From Mucilaginibacter sp. dw_454 (lineage in GTDB: Bacteria; Bacteroidota; Bacteroidia; Sphingobacteriales; Sphingobacteriaceae), in contig NZ_JAAVVB010000004.1 of the NCBI RefSeq assembly GCF_018449775.1, forward strand, positions 356,984-420,983: a stretch of 64,000 nucleotides of DNA, in the 5' to 3' direction. Positions within the stretch are counted from its first letter, which is position 1. Each line of letters opens with the position of its first letter. The notes under the pieces were generated by a model, which did not search any database, had not been told where the DNA came from, and worked only from the letters and a program-made list of their open reading frames with translations. Below, piece after piece: positions 7,580 through 16,560 of the stretch. The position numbers and the translations under genes are program-made.

Positions 7580-10167
7580 CAAAATCAAGACTTCAGTGTA
7601 GTTTGTTAATTATGTTTTTATTGGTAATGTACTCCGCTGTCTGCGCTCAACCAAACACCGGCACCCCAACCCGCAACGACCACCTGTTTCCATCAGCGCC
7701 AATTGCCAAACCATTTATTGACTATGACGCCCGCGGATTTTTGATCAATGGCAAACGCACCTTCATCGTCTCGGCAAGCATGGAATATTCGCGTGTGCCG
7801 CGTGCTTTATGGCATGACCGTCTGTTGCGCTTAAAACGCGCGGGCTTTAATGCTATTGAGATGTATACTTTCTGGAACTATCATGAACCCAAAGAGGGGC
7901 AGTTCAACTTTACCGGTGACCATGACCTGGACGCTTACTTAAAGCTAATCAAAAGCATGGGCATGTATGCTATTGTCCGCGTAGGACCATACTATTGCGG
8001 CGAATGGGATATGGGCGGTTACCCCATTTGGTTAAGATTTAAAAAAGACTTGCGCGTACGCGAGAATAATCCGCAATTTTTGACGGCTGTCGATCATTAT
8101 TTTGAAAGGCTGATGCCGATCGTATCGCAAAACCAAATTAACCATGGCGGTGCGGTAATCATGGTGCAGTTAGAAAATGAACATCGCGCCGGCTGGGGCA
8201 CCGTAATGCCCGATAACTACTTTAAACATTTAAGAGCAAAATCTTTATCGTTGGGTTTACAGGTGCCGTACTTTTTCAGCGGATTGCATTCCGGCAATGA
8301 TCCTGCAAGCGACTATGCCAGCCTGGACGATCCTGATCGGCCCAATCCCTGGTTTAGTGCCGAATATTGGGGCGTGTGGTTCTTAAATTACGGCCCACAG
8401 GAGACAGATTCAACCCTGTACGACCGCCGCACCTGGAAGATCATTGCTCATGGTGGTAATGGGTACAATATTTACATGGCGCATGGCGGCTCAAACTTCG
8501 ATTATAATAACGACCGTGATAATGCGGCCTCTTACGATTACGGCGCGGCCATTGGCCAAACCGGCGATCTGCGTCCTATTTACTATAGCTTTAAACGTGC
8601 CAACTGGTTTGCGCGCAGTTTTCAATCTGTTTTAGAGAATAGTTTAGATGAGCAACAAGACAAACCTACGGTGTCTGACACCATTATTAAAGTAACCGCC
8701 CGCAAAAGCCCGGCGGGGACAATTGCTTTTTTAGATAACCCGGATTCGGTTGCAGTAAAGTTTGAGGTAAGACCTCCGGCGAGTGTACCGGTAAAAACGT
8801 CAATTCAAATAAAACTGGCTGCAGGCGAGATCATGCCCTTGGTGCAGAATTACGTTATCGCCCCAAACATAAAACTGGTTTGGGCGCCTACCCGCATATA
8901 TAGCGTTATCCCGCAAGGTAAAACTACCACCCTATTGGTTTATGGCGATGTGGGATCAAAGGCGCAACTGTATTTTACAGCTGATAAAGAGGAGGCTCTA
9001 ACAGCCGATTCTGTAGCGTTTGGAATAGATAATGGCTTGATCGAATTTAATACAGTTATTGGTGCAAAGCCATCATCTTATAGCTTCATAGCAGGAAAAC
9101 AAACCATAAAAATTATTACTGCAGACAATGATTTGGCTACCCATAGTTGGTTTGACGACGCAAATAGCAACATCATCATAGGACCGGATTACCTGGCAGA
9201 TGCTACAGCCAGCAGCGTTACAATAGAACGCCCGTGGCAAATTAAAAAAGATTATCACCTGTGGATTTATAAGCCTGACGATCCGATAGTAGAGCTTTAT
9301 CATTTTATAACAGATCCTCATCCGCAGCAATTAAAATCAGGGGCCTGGCAAGTAATGGATGCGTCATCGCCGGCATCGCCAAATTATAATGACAAAGCTT
9401 GGTTGCATACTACAAATCCGCAGCAAATGGGTGCAGATGGCGATGTCACAGCTTATGCATGGTATCGCACCAAAATAAAAGTAAATAGTACTGGACAGTA
9501 TTTACTGCAATTAAAAAAAGCTCCCGAAGGCGGGGCGATATTTTTGGATGGTAAGCGGGTAGATACTTCGGCTTTTTTCCCGGACACAGTATACTTAACC
9601 ATAAGCGCGGGAAAAATGCATACACTGGCAATTTTCACTTCGCATATTGGGCGTAATAAACTCATCTTTAAAATAGGTGAGATAGATACGCTGGATAGAA
9701 AAGGCATTTGGGGAAAGGTTACCTTGCAAAAAGCAGATGGCAAAACACCGCCTATAATAGTAAATAACTGGCGCATGAAGGGCGGCCCCTGTAACGACGC
9801 AAAAGGAGACGGCTGTATTATCGGCTTTGATAATGAAAAACAACAGTGGCCTAAATTACCCGCAACAACAAGCCGCAAACCTCAATTTTACCGGTCGACG
9901 TTAAACCTTACCGGGCAAAAATACTCAAATGCTATATGGCGCGTTAATACTACCAGCTTAAGTTCGGGTTCGGTATGGGTTAACGGGCATAACCTGGGGC
10001 GATACCCGGAAAAAATAAAAGTAAGCGGAATGTACCTGCCCAATTGCTGGTTAAAACCCGGAAAAAATACGGTAGTAATTTTTGATGAAAATGGCGTTCT
10101 CCCTAACAAAGTAGCCATTGAAGCAGAGGAAGCCGCCGGCAGGGATACACAAACGTTACAGTTTTAA
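7573..10167 (+). CDS. GH35 beta-galactosidase, secreted
   Basis: An 864-residue secreted glycosidase expected to release beta-linked galactose. The GH35 TIM barrel is clear: GKRTFIVSASMEYSRVPR at the barrel start, acid/base E203 in the QLENEH motif (usually QIENEY), and nucleophile E264 in SAEYWG. The C-terminal 400 residues hold beta-sandwich domains with a GSVWVNGHNLGRY jelly-roll signature. The frame stays open back to 7474, but that extension only translates the R1 repeat. Starting at the ATG at 7573 gives a good signal peptide (basic n-region, hydrophobic core, cleavage after AVCA). A still later ATG at 7612 would lack the charged n-region. Regulation is not visible. Confidence 0.9.
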   Translation: MTTKSRLQCSLLIMFLLVMYSAVCAQPNTGTPTRNDHLFPSAPIAKPFIDYDARGFLINGKRTFIVSASMEYSRVPRALWHDRLLRLKRAGFNAIEMYTFWNYHEPKEGQFNFTGDHDLDAYLKLIKSMGMYAIVRVGPYYCGEWDMGGYPIWLRFKKDLRVRENNPQFLTAVDHYFERLMPIVSQNQINHGGAVIMVQLENEHRAGWGTVMPDNYFKHLRAKSLSLGLQVPYFFSGLHSGNDPASDYASLDDPDRPNPWFSAEYWGVWFLNYGPQETDSTLYDRRTWKIIAHGGNGYNIYMAHGGSNFDYNNDRDNAASYDYGAAIGQTGDLRPIYYSFKRANWFARSFQSVLENSLDEQQDKPTVSDTIIKVTARKSPAGTIAFLDNPDSVAVKFEVRPPASVPVKTSIQIKLAAGEIMPLVQNYVIAPNIKLVWAPTRIYSVIPQGKTTTLLVYGDVGSKAQLYFTADKEEALTADSVAFGIDNGLIEFNTVIGAKPSSYSFIAGKQTIKIITADNDLATHSWFDDANSNIIIGPDYLADATASSVTIERPWQIKKDYHLWIYKPDDPIVELYHFITDPHPQQLKSGAWQVMDASSPASPNYNDKAWLHTTNPQQMGADGDVTAYAWYRTKIKVNSTGQYLLQLKKAPEGGAIFLDGKRVDTSAFFPDTVYLTISAGKMHTLAIFTSHIGRNKLIFKIGEIDTLDRKGIWGKVTLQKADGKTPPIIVNNWRMKGGPCNDAKGDGCIIGFDNEKQQWPKLPATTSRKPQFYRSTLNLTGQKYSNAIWRVNTTSLSSGSVWVNGHNLGRYPEKIKVSGMYLPNCWLKPGKNTVVIFDENGVLPNKVAIEAEEAAGRDTQTLQF

Positions 10168-10247
10168 ACGAAACTGTTACAGTAGTTCTGCGTTATTTTA
10201 ATAATATTTGTAACCGAATAACAACAATAAAAACTAAAATAAAAAAA

Positions 10248-10658
10248 ATGAAAAAGGTATTATTAGCAGCCGTTGTGGTACTTACTGCAGTTACCGTATG
10301 TTTAGCAGCCAGTGTTGACGGTGTTTGGAAAGGCTTAGTTGAAGGACAGTATAATTTATCGTTAACTTTGAAAACTGATGGCACTGCATTAACAGGTGTT
10401 TTCAATTTAGTAGATAACAACCCAAAATCAGAAAATCCTGATGAAGCTGGTTACACACCGTTTGTTGCTGCCCAAATGGGTAAAAACACCATCACTGACG
10501 GTAAAGTTGACGGCGATAACATTCAATTTACTACAACTTTTAACGGTAAACCAATTGTTTACAAAGGCACCATTACTGAAGGTAAATTGGTTTTAACCAC
10601 TACCTTTAACAATGCACCTGTTAAGTTGACTTTAAAGCAACCTGCTGTTGCTAAGTAA
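10248..10658 (+). CDS. Small secreted beta-strand protein, paralogue A
   Basis: A 136-residue protein with a clear signal peptide (MKKVLLAAVVVLTAV, cleavage near residue 20). The mature part has repeated beta-strand patterns: DGVWKGLVE, LSLTLKTDGTALTGVF, ITDGKVDGDNIQFTT, YKGTITEGKLVLTT. This resembles the small antiparallel beta-barrel proteins often seen beside glycosidases in Bacteroidota. The function is unknown. A shorter relative with the same layout lies at 11836-12183, with an isomerase gene between them. It has its own strong bidirectional terminator at 10679. Confidence 0.8.
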   Translation: MKKVLLAAVVVLTAVTVCLAASVDGVWKGLVEGQYNLSLTLKTDGTALTGVFNLVDNNPKSENPDEAGYTPFVAAQMGKNTITDGKVDGDNIQFTTTFNGKPIVYKGTITEGKLVLTTTFNNAPVKLTLKQPAVAK

Positions 10659-10678
10659 TAAATCCTGATAACGGATAT

Positions 10679-10720
10679 AAAGAAAAAGCCCTTCTGAATA
10701 TTCAGAAGGGCTTTTTCTTT
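10679..10720. terminator. Strong bidirectional terminator
   Basis: A perfect 42-bp palindrome with arms ending in A and T tracts around the core GCCCTTCTGAATATTCAGAAGGGC. It lies between a plus-strand gene ending at 10658 and a minus-strand gene ending at 10830, so it can serve both. Confidence 0.9.
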
Positions 10721-10730
10721 AATCTTATTT

Positions 10731-10810
10731 TGTCATCCTGAGCGGAGCGAAGGATCTTATCAAACTTTTAATTCAAGCGTATAAGATTCTTCACTATGCT
10801 CAGAATGACA
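10731..10810. repeat. R3 palindromic repeat
   Basis: An imperfect inverted repeat bounded by TGTCATCCTGAGC and GCTCAGAATGACA, with inner motifs GAAGGATCTT and AAGATTCTTC. It is related in design to R1 and R2 but with different sequence. It sits in a convergent intergenic space. Confidence 0.75.
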
Positions 10811-10829
10811 AGCATGTTTTTATTTGTTC

Positions 10830-11729
10830 TTACACATCGCAAATCATCATTGATGCTTGCAGCGAGGCTATCATTTTATCCTGATCATTAGTTATTGGCA
10901 GGTACTCTTGCGCTACATAGCCTTTAAAGCCCAGGTCTTTGATGGCTTTGATGACAGCCGGATAGTATAGCTCCTGCGTATCATTTGGCTCATTACGGCC
11001 GGGTACACCTGCCACGTGGAAATGCGCCAGATAATGTTGGTTTGCTCTGATAGTAGCAATTACGTCGCCTTCATCAATTTGCATGTGGTATATATCGTAC
11101 AGTAATTTAAAATTTTCTGATCCCAGAGCTTTACATAATTTCACGCCCCAGTCTGTACGGTCGCATTGGTAATCGTGGTGGTTAACCTTGCTGTTTAATA
11201 ACTCCATGCAAAGTACCACACCATGTTTTTCGGCAAGTGGCAGGATCTTTTTAAGACCTTCTACGCAATTGTTTAGTCCGGTTACATCGTCTTTACCTTC
11301 TCGGTTTCCGCTAAAGCAAATCAGGTTTTTATAACCTGCAGCAGCAACTTTCACAATCAGGTCGCTGTAGTCTTTGATCAGCTTTTCGTGTTTTGCAGGG
11401 TCGTTCCAACCAAAAGTTATAGCCACGCCCGGTCCGTTGCACATTGATGAATATAAACCATGTTTTTGAGCTATCGGCCATTCCTCAGGACCTATCAGGT
11501 CAATGGCTTTCATACCCATCCCCTTGGCAGCGCCGCAAAGCGTGTCGAGGTCTATATTTTGAAAGCACCAGCGGCATACTGAGTGGTTGATATTACCTTT
11601 TAATTTAGCAGGTTCGTCCTTGGTCACAGGCGAGGTTTTAAATGCAGATAATGCACCGGCGGCAGCTATGGCCCCGGTTCCGGCAACAATGTTTTTAATG
11701 GCCGATCTGCGGTTTTGGGATGATCTCAT
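10830..11729 (-). CDS. Tat-exported sugar phosphate isomerase/epimerase-like protein
   Basis: A 299-residue TIM-barrel protein of the xylose isomerase-like/hydroxypyruvate isomerase superfamily. The N-terminus has a Tat-like signal (NRRSAIKNIVAGTGAIAAAG). Metal-site segments of the family are visible: LCMELLNSKVNHHDYQC in the middle, LLYDIYHMQIDEGD, HFHVAGVPGRNEP and a final GYVAQEY with a glutamate. The exact substrate is unknown. Because it is exported, it probably acts on free sugars or keto acids. It is flanked by two related small secreted proteins and lies near the Tat-exported oxidoreductase at 5891, suggesting a shared periplasmic sugar-modifying route. Confidence 0.85.
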   Translation of the reverse strand: MRSSQNRRSAIKNIVAGTGAIAAAGALSAFKTSPVTKDEPAKLKGNINHSVCRWCFQNIDLDTLCGAAKGMGMKAIDLIGPEEWPIAQKHGLYSSMCNGPGVAITFGWNDPAKHEKLIKDYSDLIVKVAAAGYKNLICFSGNREGKDDVTGLNNCVEGLKKILPLAEKHGVVLCMELLNSKVNHHDYQCDRTDWGVKLCKALGSENFKLLYDIYHMQIDEGDVIATIRANQHYLAHFHVAGVPGRNEPNDTQELYYPAVIKAIKDLGFKGYVAQEYLPITNDQDKMIASLQASMMICDV

Positions 11730-11797
11730 AATAATTAAAATTACGCTTTTTTAAATTAGCTTGTATAAAAATTTAAATACATTAAACTGCAAACCTT

Positions 11798-11805
11798 TAA
11801 ATTTG
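11798..11805 (+). promoter_or_regulatory. Putative Bacteroidota -7 box (TAAATTTG)
   Basis: A full match to the TAnnTTTG -7 consensus, 31 bases before the ATG at 11836. No clear -33 element was found at the expected spacing. Confidence 0.45.
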
Positions 11806-11835
11806 TCTATAATTACAAAAAGCATAAATAACGAG

Positions 11836-12183
11836 ATGAAGAAGTACCTTTTTATATCATTACTGGCGGTGTTAATTGCTACCGCAGTTTGTTATGCCGA
11901 AGGCGCAGCAGGGAAATGGTCTGGTACTATTGCTTTACTGTATGATGTTACCGTAAACATGAAAGAAGACAAAGGCGTAGTTAACGGCACCGTTACCACC
12001 GAGATTGGCGACATCCCCCTAAAAAATGGCGTAATAACCGGTAACGATATTGTGTTTAAACCTTTTACTTATAATGGTTTTGCCGTGCAGTACGTGAAGG
12101 GTAAAATTGACGGCGATAAAATGAACGTTGTCATAGGCTTTCAAGGCACTACGTTTACAGGTGTGCTTAAACGGGTAAAATAA
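11836..12183 (+). CDS. Small secreted beta-strand protein, paralogue B
   Basis: A 115-residue protein with a signal peptide (MKKYLFISLLAVLIA, cleavage after CYA). It shares with the 10248 protein the order of W-containing first strand (GKWSGTI), charged hairpin (NMKEDKGVVNGTV), VITGNDI and a closing FTGVLK strand, so the two are probably distant paralogues. Function is unknown. The ATG at 11836 is preferred over an upstream in-frame TTG at 11761, because it starts exactly at the signal peptide and follows a -7 box. Confidence 0.75.
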   Translation: MKKYLFISLLAVLIATAVCYAEGAAGKWSGTIALLYDVTVNMKEDKGVVNGTVTTEIGDIPLKNGVITGNDIVFKPFTYNGFAVQYVKGKIDGDKMNVVIGFQGTTFTGVLKRVK

Positions 12184-12193
12184 ATCATCGGGC

Positions 12194-12925
12194 TTAATTA
12201 GCCTGAAACTCCATTTTTATAGTTATAGACCCGGTTTTTAGACGGCTTGAGGTATTGAAAGCGCCACCGTAGCTGTAATTTTCATTGCTGTTTTTTCCTG
12301 TAATCTGGAACACCCCCATAGTAGCTTTTTTGAGTTTCCCTAGTGAGCCGCCTGCGTTATTGGCAATAGTCTCGGCTCGGGCCTTTGCATCAGCACTAGC
12401 ACGCCCCAGAAGGTCCATTTTTACTTCGGTTAGCTTGGTGTTATAAAATTGAGGTGGGGCTGAATTAAGCTCTACACCATTTTCAATAAGTTCTGTCGCT
12501 TCGCGTGATATCTTATCTATTTTATCAACTGCGTTTGACTGCACGGTAACAGTTTGCATCAAGTTATATCCCGAGAATTTCTGGCCAAAATTACGCCCAT
12601 TGTCATCTGTTACAGGTTCAAATTCTTTATTGATTGTTACAGACGAAAATATAATTTCGGTACTGTTAACTCCTTTTTTTAGCAAATAATCGCGAATAGT
12701 ATTTTCATCAGCCTTCAGTGACGTGTAGGCGCTCCTTAAATCAGCAGATTTGCGAGAATAAGTGCCATTCCAAACAATCAGATCACTATTGAAATCTTTT
12801 TCGGCAAGGCCGGTAACTACAATAGTTTCCATATCGGTTGATCTCGATCTGTAGGCATGGCCAATAACAGCAAAAGCAATAATAACAGATATGCCAATTA
12901 TCGCGGCGGTGATATAAGGTTTCAT
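12194..12925 (-). CDS. SIMPL (DUF541) domain protein
   Basis: A 243-residue protein with an N-terminal membrane anchor or signal (residues 5-24). The rest is a SIMPL/DUF541 domain: ETIVVTGLAEKDF at the start, a helix with DLRSAYTSLKADENTIRDYL, and ASADAKARAETIANNAGGSLGKLKKAT near the end. Family members are periplasmic or membrane-attached (YggE-like, BP26) and linked to stress tolerance, without a known enzyme activity. It starts 29 bp after the stop of the GluQRS-like gene on the same strand, so the two may be co-transcribed. Confidence 0.88.
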   Translation of the reverse strand: MKPYITAAIIGISVIIAFAVIGHAYRSRSTDMETIVVTGLAEKDFNSDLIVWNGTYSRKSADLRSAYTSLKADENTIRDYLLKKGVNSTEIIFSSVTINKEFEPVTDDNGRNFGQKFSGYNLMQTVTVQSNAVDKIDKISREATELIENGVELNSAPPQFYNTKLTEVKMDLLGRASADAKARAETIANNAGGSLGKLKKATMGVFQITGKNSNENYSYGGAFNTSSRLKTGSITIKMEFQAN

Positions 12926-12954
12926 GGCGGAACGTTTTAATAAATTTACAGCTT

Positions 12955-13827
12955 TTAAAGCAATTGTTCAAGTTCTTTAAAACTTCTAACCGGAGTTAAT
13001 ATGCCAAGCATCGAAACTATATTTTGATAAACCTCTGCCGCCGTTCTCCCCTGCTCTCTTAAATATTTGATTGAAGTGGAACCAGCAGATTTAGACAGCT
13101 TTTTATCATCATCTTCCATCAATAAAGGGTGATGATGAAAAGTTGTATTAGCAAAAGCTGTTACGCCCAATACATCCGCCAAAAAAAGCTGCGCGAGCGT
13201 TGAGGGGAAAAGATCCTCGCCGCGTATCACCAGGTCAACACCGAAATGCAGATCGTCAACTATTGAGGCTAACTGGTAAGCCGGAAAATTATCTTTCTTT
13301 TTTACCACAAAGTTTTTCATAGTTTCCGGCAGGCGGATTGTAGTAATGCCATCGGTTAAGGTTTTCAGATCGATGGGCCTGTCGTCGGTATAAAGTCGCC
13401 AGGCAGTTTCGGGCGTATCCAGAGGGAGGGATTTATTGATACAATTGCCCGGATAACTGTCACCTTGTAACTGGGAGCGCGAACATTTGCAGGCAAATAC
13501 CCCACGTTGTTCTGCCAGTTGTTGCAGCGCATCATCATACATATCCATCCGGTGTAATTGCGACCACTCATCATGATATTCAATTACATTCCGTGGACCC
13601 TCATCCCAGGGTATCTCCAGGAAATTTAGGGTGTCAAAAATATCCTGAACGTATAAATGATTTACCCGCTGCTGATCGAGATCATCAATACGCAGCAAAA
13701 TTTTCGCGCCGGTTTTGCGGGCTATGGCCGCAGTAAGCGCGAATGACAAAGCATTACCTAAATGCAGATAGCCGCTGGGCGTAGGGGCTATTCGGGTGCG
13801 GGTAAACTTTGTCTCGTTATTTAGCAT
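12955..13827 (-). CDS. gluQ: Glutamyl-Q tRNA(Asp) synthetase-like protein
   Basis: A 290-residue class I aminoacyl-tRNA synthetase catalytic core without an anticodon-binding domain. The length and layout fit GluQRS, which attaches glutamate to queuosine at position 34 of tRNA(Asp). The HIGH-like motif is PTPSGYLHLGN (15-25) and the KMSKS-like motif is KKLSKSAGS near 240. Cysteines in FACKCSRS and YPGNC match the zinc-binding insert of the family. The ATG at 13827 is chosen over a TTG three codons upstream. A minor alternative is a truncated GluRS paralogue, but the Cys insert favours GluQRS. Confidence 0.85.
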   Translation of the reverse strand: MLNNETKFTRTRIAPTPSGYLHLGNALSFALTAAIARKTGAKILLRIDDLDQQRVNHLYVQDIFDTLNFLEIPWDEGPRNVIEYHDEWSQLHRMDMYDDALQQLAEQRGVFACKCSRSQLQGDSYPGNCINKSLPLDTPETAWRLYTDDRPIDLKTLTDGITTIRLPETMKNFVVKKKDNFPAYQLASIVDDLHFGVDLVIRGEDLFPSTLAQLFLADVLGVTAFANTTFHHHPLLMEDDDKKLSKSAGSTSIKYLREQGRTAAEVYQNIVSMLGILTPVRSFKELEQLL

Positions 13828-13860
13828 GGGCGCCAAATTAGGTTAAATCAGCTTAAATAA

Positions 13861-13890
13861 AAAAGGGCCCTGAAATTATCAGGGCCCTTT
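13861..13890 (-). terminator. Rho-independent terminator
   Basis: Arms AAAAGGGCCCTGA and TCAGGGCCCTTT around a five-base loop. It lies just downstream of the collagen-like gene (minus strand), upstream of gluQ. Confidence 0.85.
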
Positions 13891-13909
13891 GTACGTTATC
13901 TATGATTTT

Positions 13910-14755
13910 TTAGTTAATGCCTAAGGCGTGAGCCACCTGGTTATAGTTATTCAGGCTAATACCCGGATTATGCAGCATCATATTAGTTAGTGCTGTTCCC
14001 GGAATTACTACAACCCTGAAATCCAGACTTCCTGATGTAAAACTTGATTTAATATCCAGGAAACCAACACCAAAGTCTTGCAGACTTAAAGTATTTCCTG
14101 AATCAGAAAATGGCAACGGGTTCCATGTCGCTGATGTGCCGGTAGTACGGCAATACACCAATACAATACCTTTATCAACAACATCCTGCGTAATAGCAGG
14201 CACCGAAAGGCGGGTGGCACTTAACAAAGAGACGCTCTGATTGGTGAACAAATAGCTATTTATTTCTGCTGCGCCGGTTGCACCAGTAGCGCCCGTTGCA
14301 CCATTTGCACCTGTGGCCCCGGTTGCGCCATTTGCGCCGGTAGCACCATTTGCGCCTGTCGCGCCATTAGCACCAGTTGCCCCGTTGGCGCCATTTGCAC
14401 CTGTAGCGCCCGTTGCACCTTTAGCGCCTGTTGCTCCAACTGCACCATTTGCTCCGGTAGCGCCCGTTGCTCCATTTGCTCCCGCGCCTGTAGCACCCGT
14501 GGCACCTGTCGCACCGGTAGCGCCTGTAGTACCATTAACTCCGTTTGCGCCATTGCTGCCGTTTGCGCCGGTTACACCAGCCACCCCTTGCGGGCCGCCT
14601 GCACCAGCAGCTCCATCGGCACCGGTTGCTCCAGTGGCGCCGGTTGCACCTGTAGAGCCGGTTGCCCCCGTTGGGCCCGGGTTAGTGGTGCTTTTGCAAG
14701 CGCCCAGGCTAAGTATAGTTATTAACGATATTGATAGTAAATGTTTAATCTTCAT
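13910..14755 (-). CDS. Collagen-like repeat lipoprotein
   Basis: A 281-residue lipoprotein. The signal peptide ends in a lipobox (LGAC, cysteine at residue 20). Residues about 27-163 are an almost unbroken Gly-X-Y tract, mostly GAT, GAN and GAD triplets, with one phase slip near the GAGANG segment. The C-terminal 115 residues form a non-repetitive beta-rich domain ([17 protein letters not shown], then [11 protein letters not shown]). Bacterial collagen-like tracts form trimeric rods; a surface stalk carrying a C-terminal head is the likely form. The underlying DNA is a degenerate tandem repeat, so allele length probably varies. No binding partner can be inferred. Confidence 0.88.
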   Translation of the reverse strand: MKIKHLLSISLITILSLGACKSTTNPGPTGATGSTGATGATGATGADGAAGAGGPQGVAGVTGANGSNGANGVNGTTGATGATGATGATGAGANGATGATGANGAVGATGAKGATGATGANGANGATGANGATGANGATGANGATGATGANGATGATGATGAAEINSYLFTNQSVSLLSATRLSVPAITQDVVDKGIVLVYCRTTGTSATWNPLPFSDSGNTLSLQDFGVGFLDIKSSFTSGSLDFRVVVIPGTALTNMMLHNPGISLNNYNQVAHALGIN

Positions 14756-14968
14756 AGTAATGAATGTAATTACGCTAAAATACAGGGTTTTTACGAAACA
14801 TTATTCATTTTGGTTTCAATTATTTGTTAGGCGCGCAAATTAATTTCTTTTGATTATAGTTATTTAACACAGCTAATTTTACCAACGGTTAACATCTGTT
14901 TATAAAATAAAACGAATCAGTTAAAACTTATATTTTTTCTTTTCGTTAAAACACTAAATACTTAACCT

Positions 14969-15238
14969 ATGAGTAACATACGCACCCTGCACGCAAAAGT
15001 GCACAAATGGATTGATTCCATCGGATTTAGGCTAAATGCCTCGCAAACTGACAAGAGAAATAAGGTAACTACCAACCATTATTTCTTTGAGACTTTTAAT
15101 TTTATCGAAAGAAATAAGGATGGCGATATTGGTAATTCAAAATTTTTATGTTTTGATATGTACGGCGAAAAAATAAACGTGCGTTCACTACTTGATTTGC
15201 AAACTGCCTTTTTTGAGAATATCAGCCAGCTTAAGTAA
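14969..15238 (+). CDS. Hypothetical protein, 89 residues
   Basis: A short soluble protein with no signal peptide or membrane segment and no family I recognise. It is rich in charged and aromatic residues, including TTNHYFFETFNFIERNKD and CFDMYGEKINVRSL. It begins with an ATG after an AT-rich 200-bp leader and ends 17 bp before the convergent protease gene. Its codon use looks like its neighbours, which supports it being real. Confidence 0.55.
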   Translation: MSNIRTLHAKVHKWIDSIGFRLNASQTDKRNKVTTNHYFFETFNFIERNKDGDIGNSKFLCFDMYGEKINVRSLLDLQTAFFENISQLK

Positions 15239-15255
15239 TTTGAGTATTACTGCTG

Positions 15256-16479
15256 TTAAACCCTGCGTTTTAGGGTTAAGTGCATGGGTATATACTTTTT
15301 ATCCCTAAATACTAATAAAAAAAATGGTCGACCGTCTCTTGATTTAAAGAGATCATCGATCTCTTGCAATGACATATTTGATACCGAGTTGACGTTGATC
15401 ATCTCAATCTCATCGCCTTTTTGTAAACCAGCTTCGCTACCCGCCGATCCGGGTTCAACCTTCTCAATTACTACATGTACATAATCGTCCTTAAATGTGT
15501 AGTAGGTTAAGCCCGTCATGTCGTGCTCATCATGCCTTTTAAACTCCGCTCCCGGCTTTAGATAAAGTGTGTTGTTAGGATAATCAAATATTACATTAAA
15601 TTTTTTAAGCAGGCCAATACCCAGGTTGCCATCGCGCGATATTGCTTTCGGAATCTTATCATCATCAGGAAATGCTGCTATAACGTTCTTTACCTTATAT
15701 TTATCCAGTTGCACTTCTTTAATACGACTTAACTCGCCGCTGATCAACCCATTAATCCCTACCCCTAAATTAGCATCAATAAACTTCTTTTGAAGCTTTT
15801 CTTTATCCTTCAAATTTTCCAATGAAATAAAATGGCCCGCGCCCAGATCAACAATCAGTTTAGTTTGTTTTTCAGTACCGTCGGCAAAGGTAACTTTCGA
15901 GGTTAGGTAAGGTTTACGATCTTCAATACTAATAGGGATTTTGGCCCCGCGTTTATAGTATCTCATATCCTCGGGGGCCGATACCACCAGCGTTGTATCT
16001 ATAAAATCAATTTTTACAGCAAGCCGGTTAAAAAATTCATACCCTAATAAACCATGTATCGTTTCGCCTGCATAAGCCGAAAGGCCAAAATTATCCTGCT
16101 TGAAAATAGCCGCGCTTACGTTATTACTTACCACACCATGAATATCAATTTTAAGTGGATTGGTAATGTAGGCTTCAAAATCATTGCCCACGCCAAAGCC
16201 ATGTATTTTAAATGTGCGTTTGCTTTCAACGCCTATAGAATCAATTAATGAGGGTTCTGTAATCAGCATATAACCCACGCCGGTGTCTAACACAAAATTA
16301 TAGGGGCCGTGGTTATTGATCTTTAGTTTAACCACAATCAGGTTGCGTACCAATTGAAATGGAATAGTTTCTACCTGCCCCTTGTACTCCATGGAGAAAG
16401 ACTGCGCATTAGCCGGTAACCAAAAGCAGCAGAGTGCAATTGCCAGAATAACAAATCGATAACGCTTTAAGTAAAACAT
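15256..16479 (-). CDS. Retropepsin-like aspartic protease with PDZ domain
   Basis: A 407-residue exported protein with a signal peptide cleaved near residue 26 (ANAQ). Two retropepsin-type halves follow: VLDTG at residues 64-68, and a second copy IVDLGAGHF where the expected DTG is DLG. A PDZ domain fills the last 80 residues (VHVVIEKVEPGSAG, SEAGLQKGDEIEMINV). The fold matches the Bacteroidota aspartyl protease/PDZ family. The change of the second catalytic triad from DTG or DSG to DLG still keeps the aspartate, so activity is possible. Its substrate is unknown, and it stands alone between convergent and co-directional genes. Confidence 0.85.
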   Translation of the reverse strand: MFYLKRYRFVILAIALCCFWLPANAQSFSMEYKGQVETIPFQLVRNLIVVKLKINNHGPYNFVLDTGVGYMLITEPSLIDSIGVESKRTFKIHGFGVGNDFEAYITNPLKIDIHGVVSNNVSAAIFKQDNFGLSAYAGETIHGLLGYEFFNRLAVKIDFIDTTLVVSAPEDMRYYKRGAKIPISIEDRKPYLTSKVTFADGTEKQTKLIVDLGAGHFISLENLKDKEKLQKKFIDANLGVGINGLISGELSRIKEVQLDKYKVKNVIAAFPDDDKIPKAISRDGNLGIGLLKKFNVIFDYPNNTLYLKPGAEFKRHDEHDMTGLTYYTFKDDYVHVVIEKVEPGSAGSEAGLQKGDEIEMINVNSVSNMSLQEIDDLFKSRDGRPFFLLVFRDKKYIPMHLTLKRRV

Positions 16480-16560
16480 TGCCCGAAACCGGATTTTCTA
16501 ATTGGATATTAAAATTAACAAAATATTACATCATAACAGGGAATATTTGTTAACTAATAT

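Noticed and set aside
14260..14843. Long open frames on both strands across the collagen-like gene
   Set aside because: They are by-products of the Gly-X-Y coding repeat, giving AP-rich or QM-rich low-complexity peptides with no start context.
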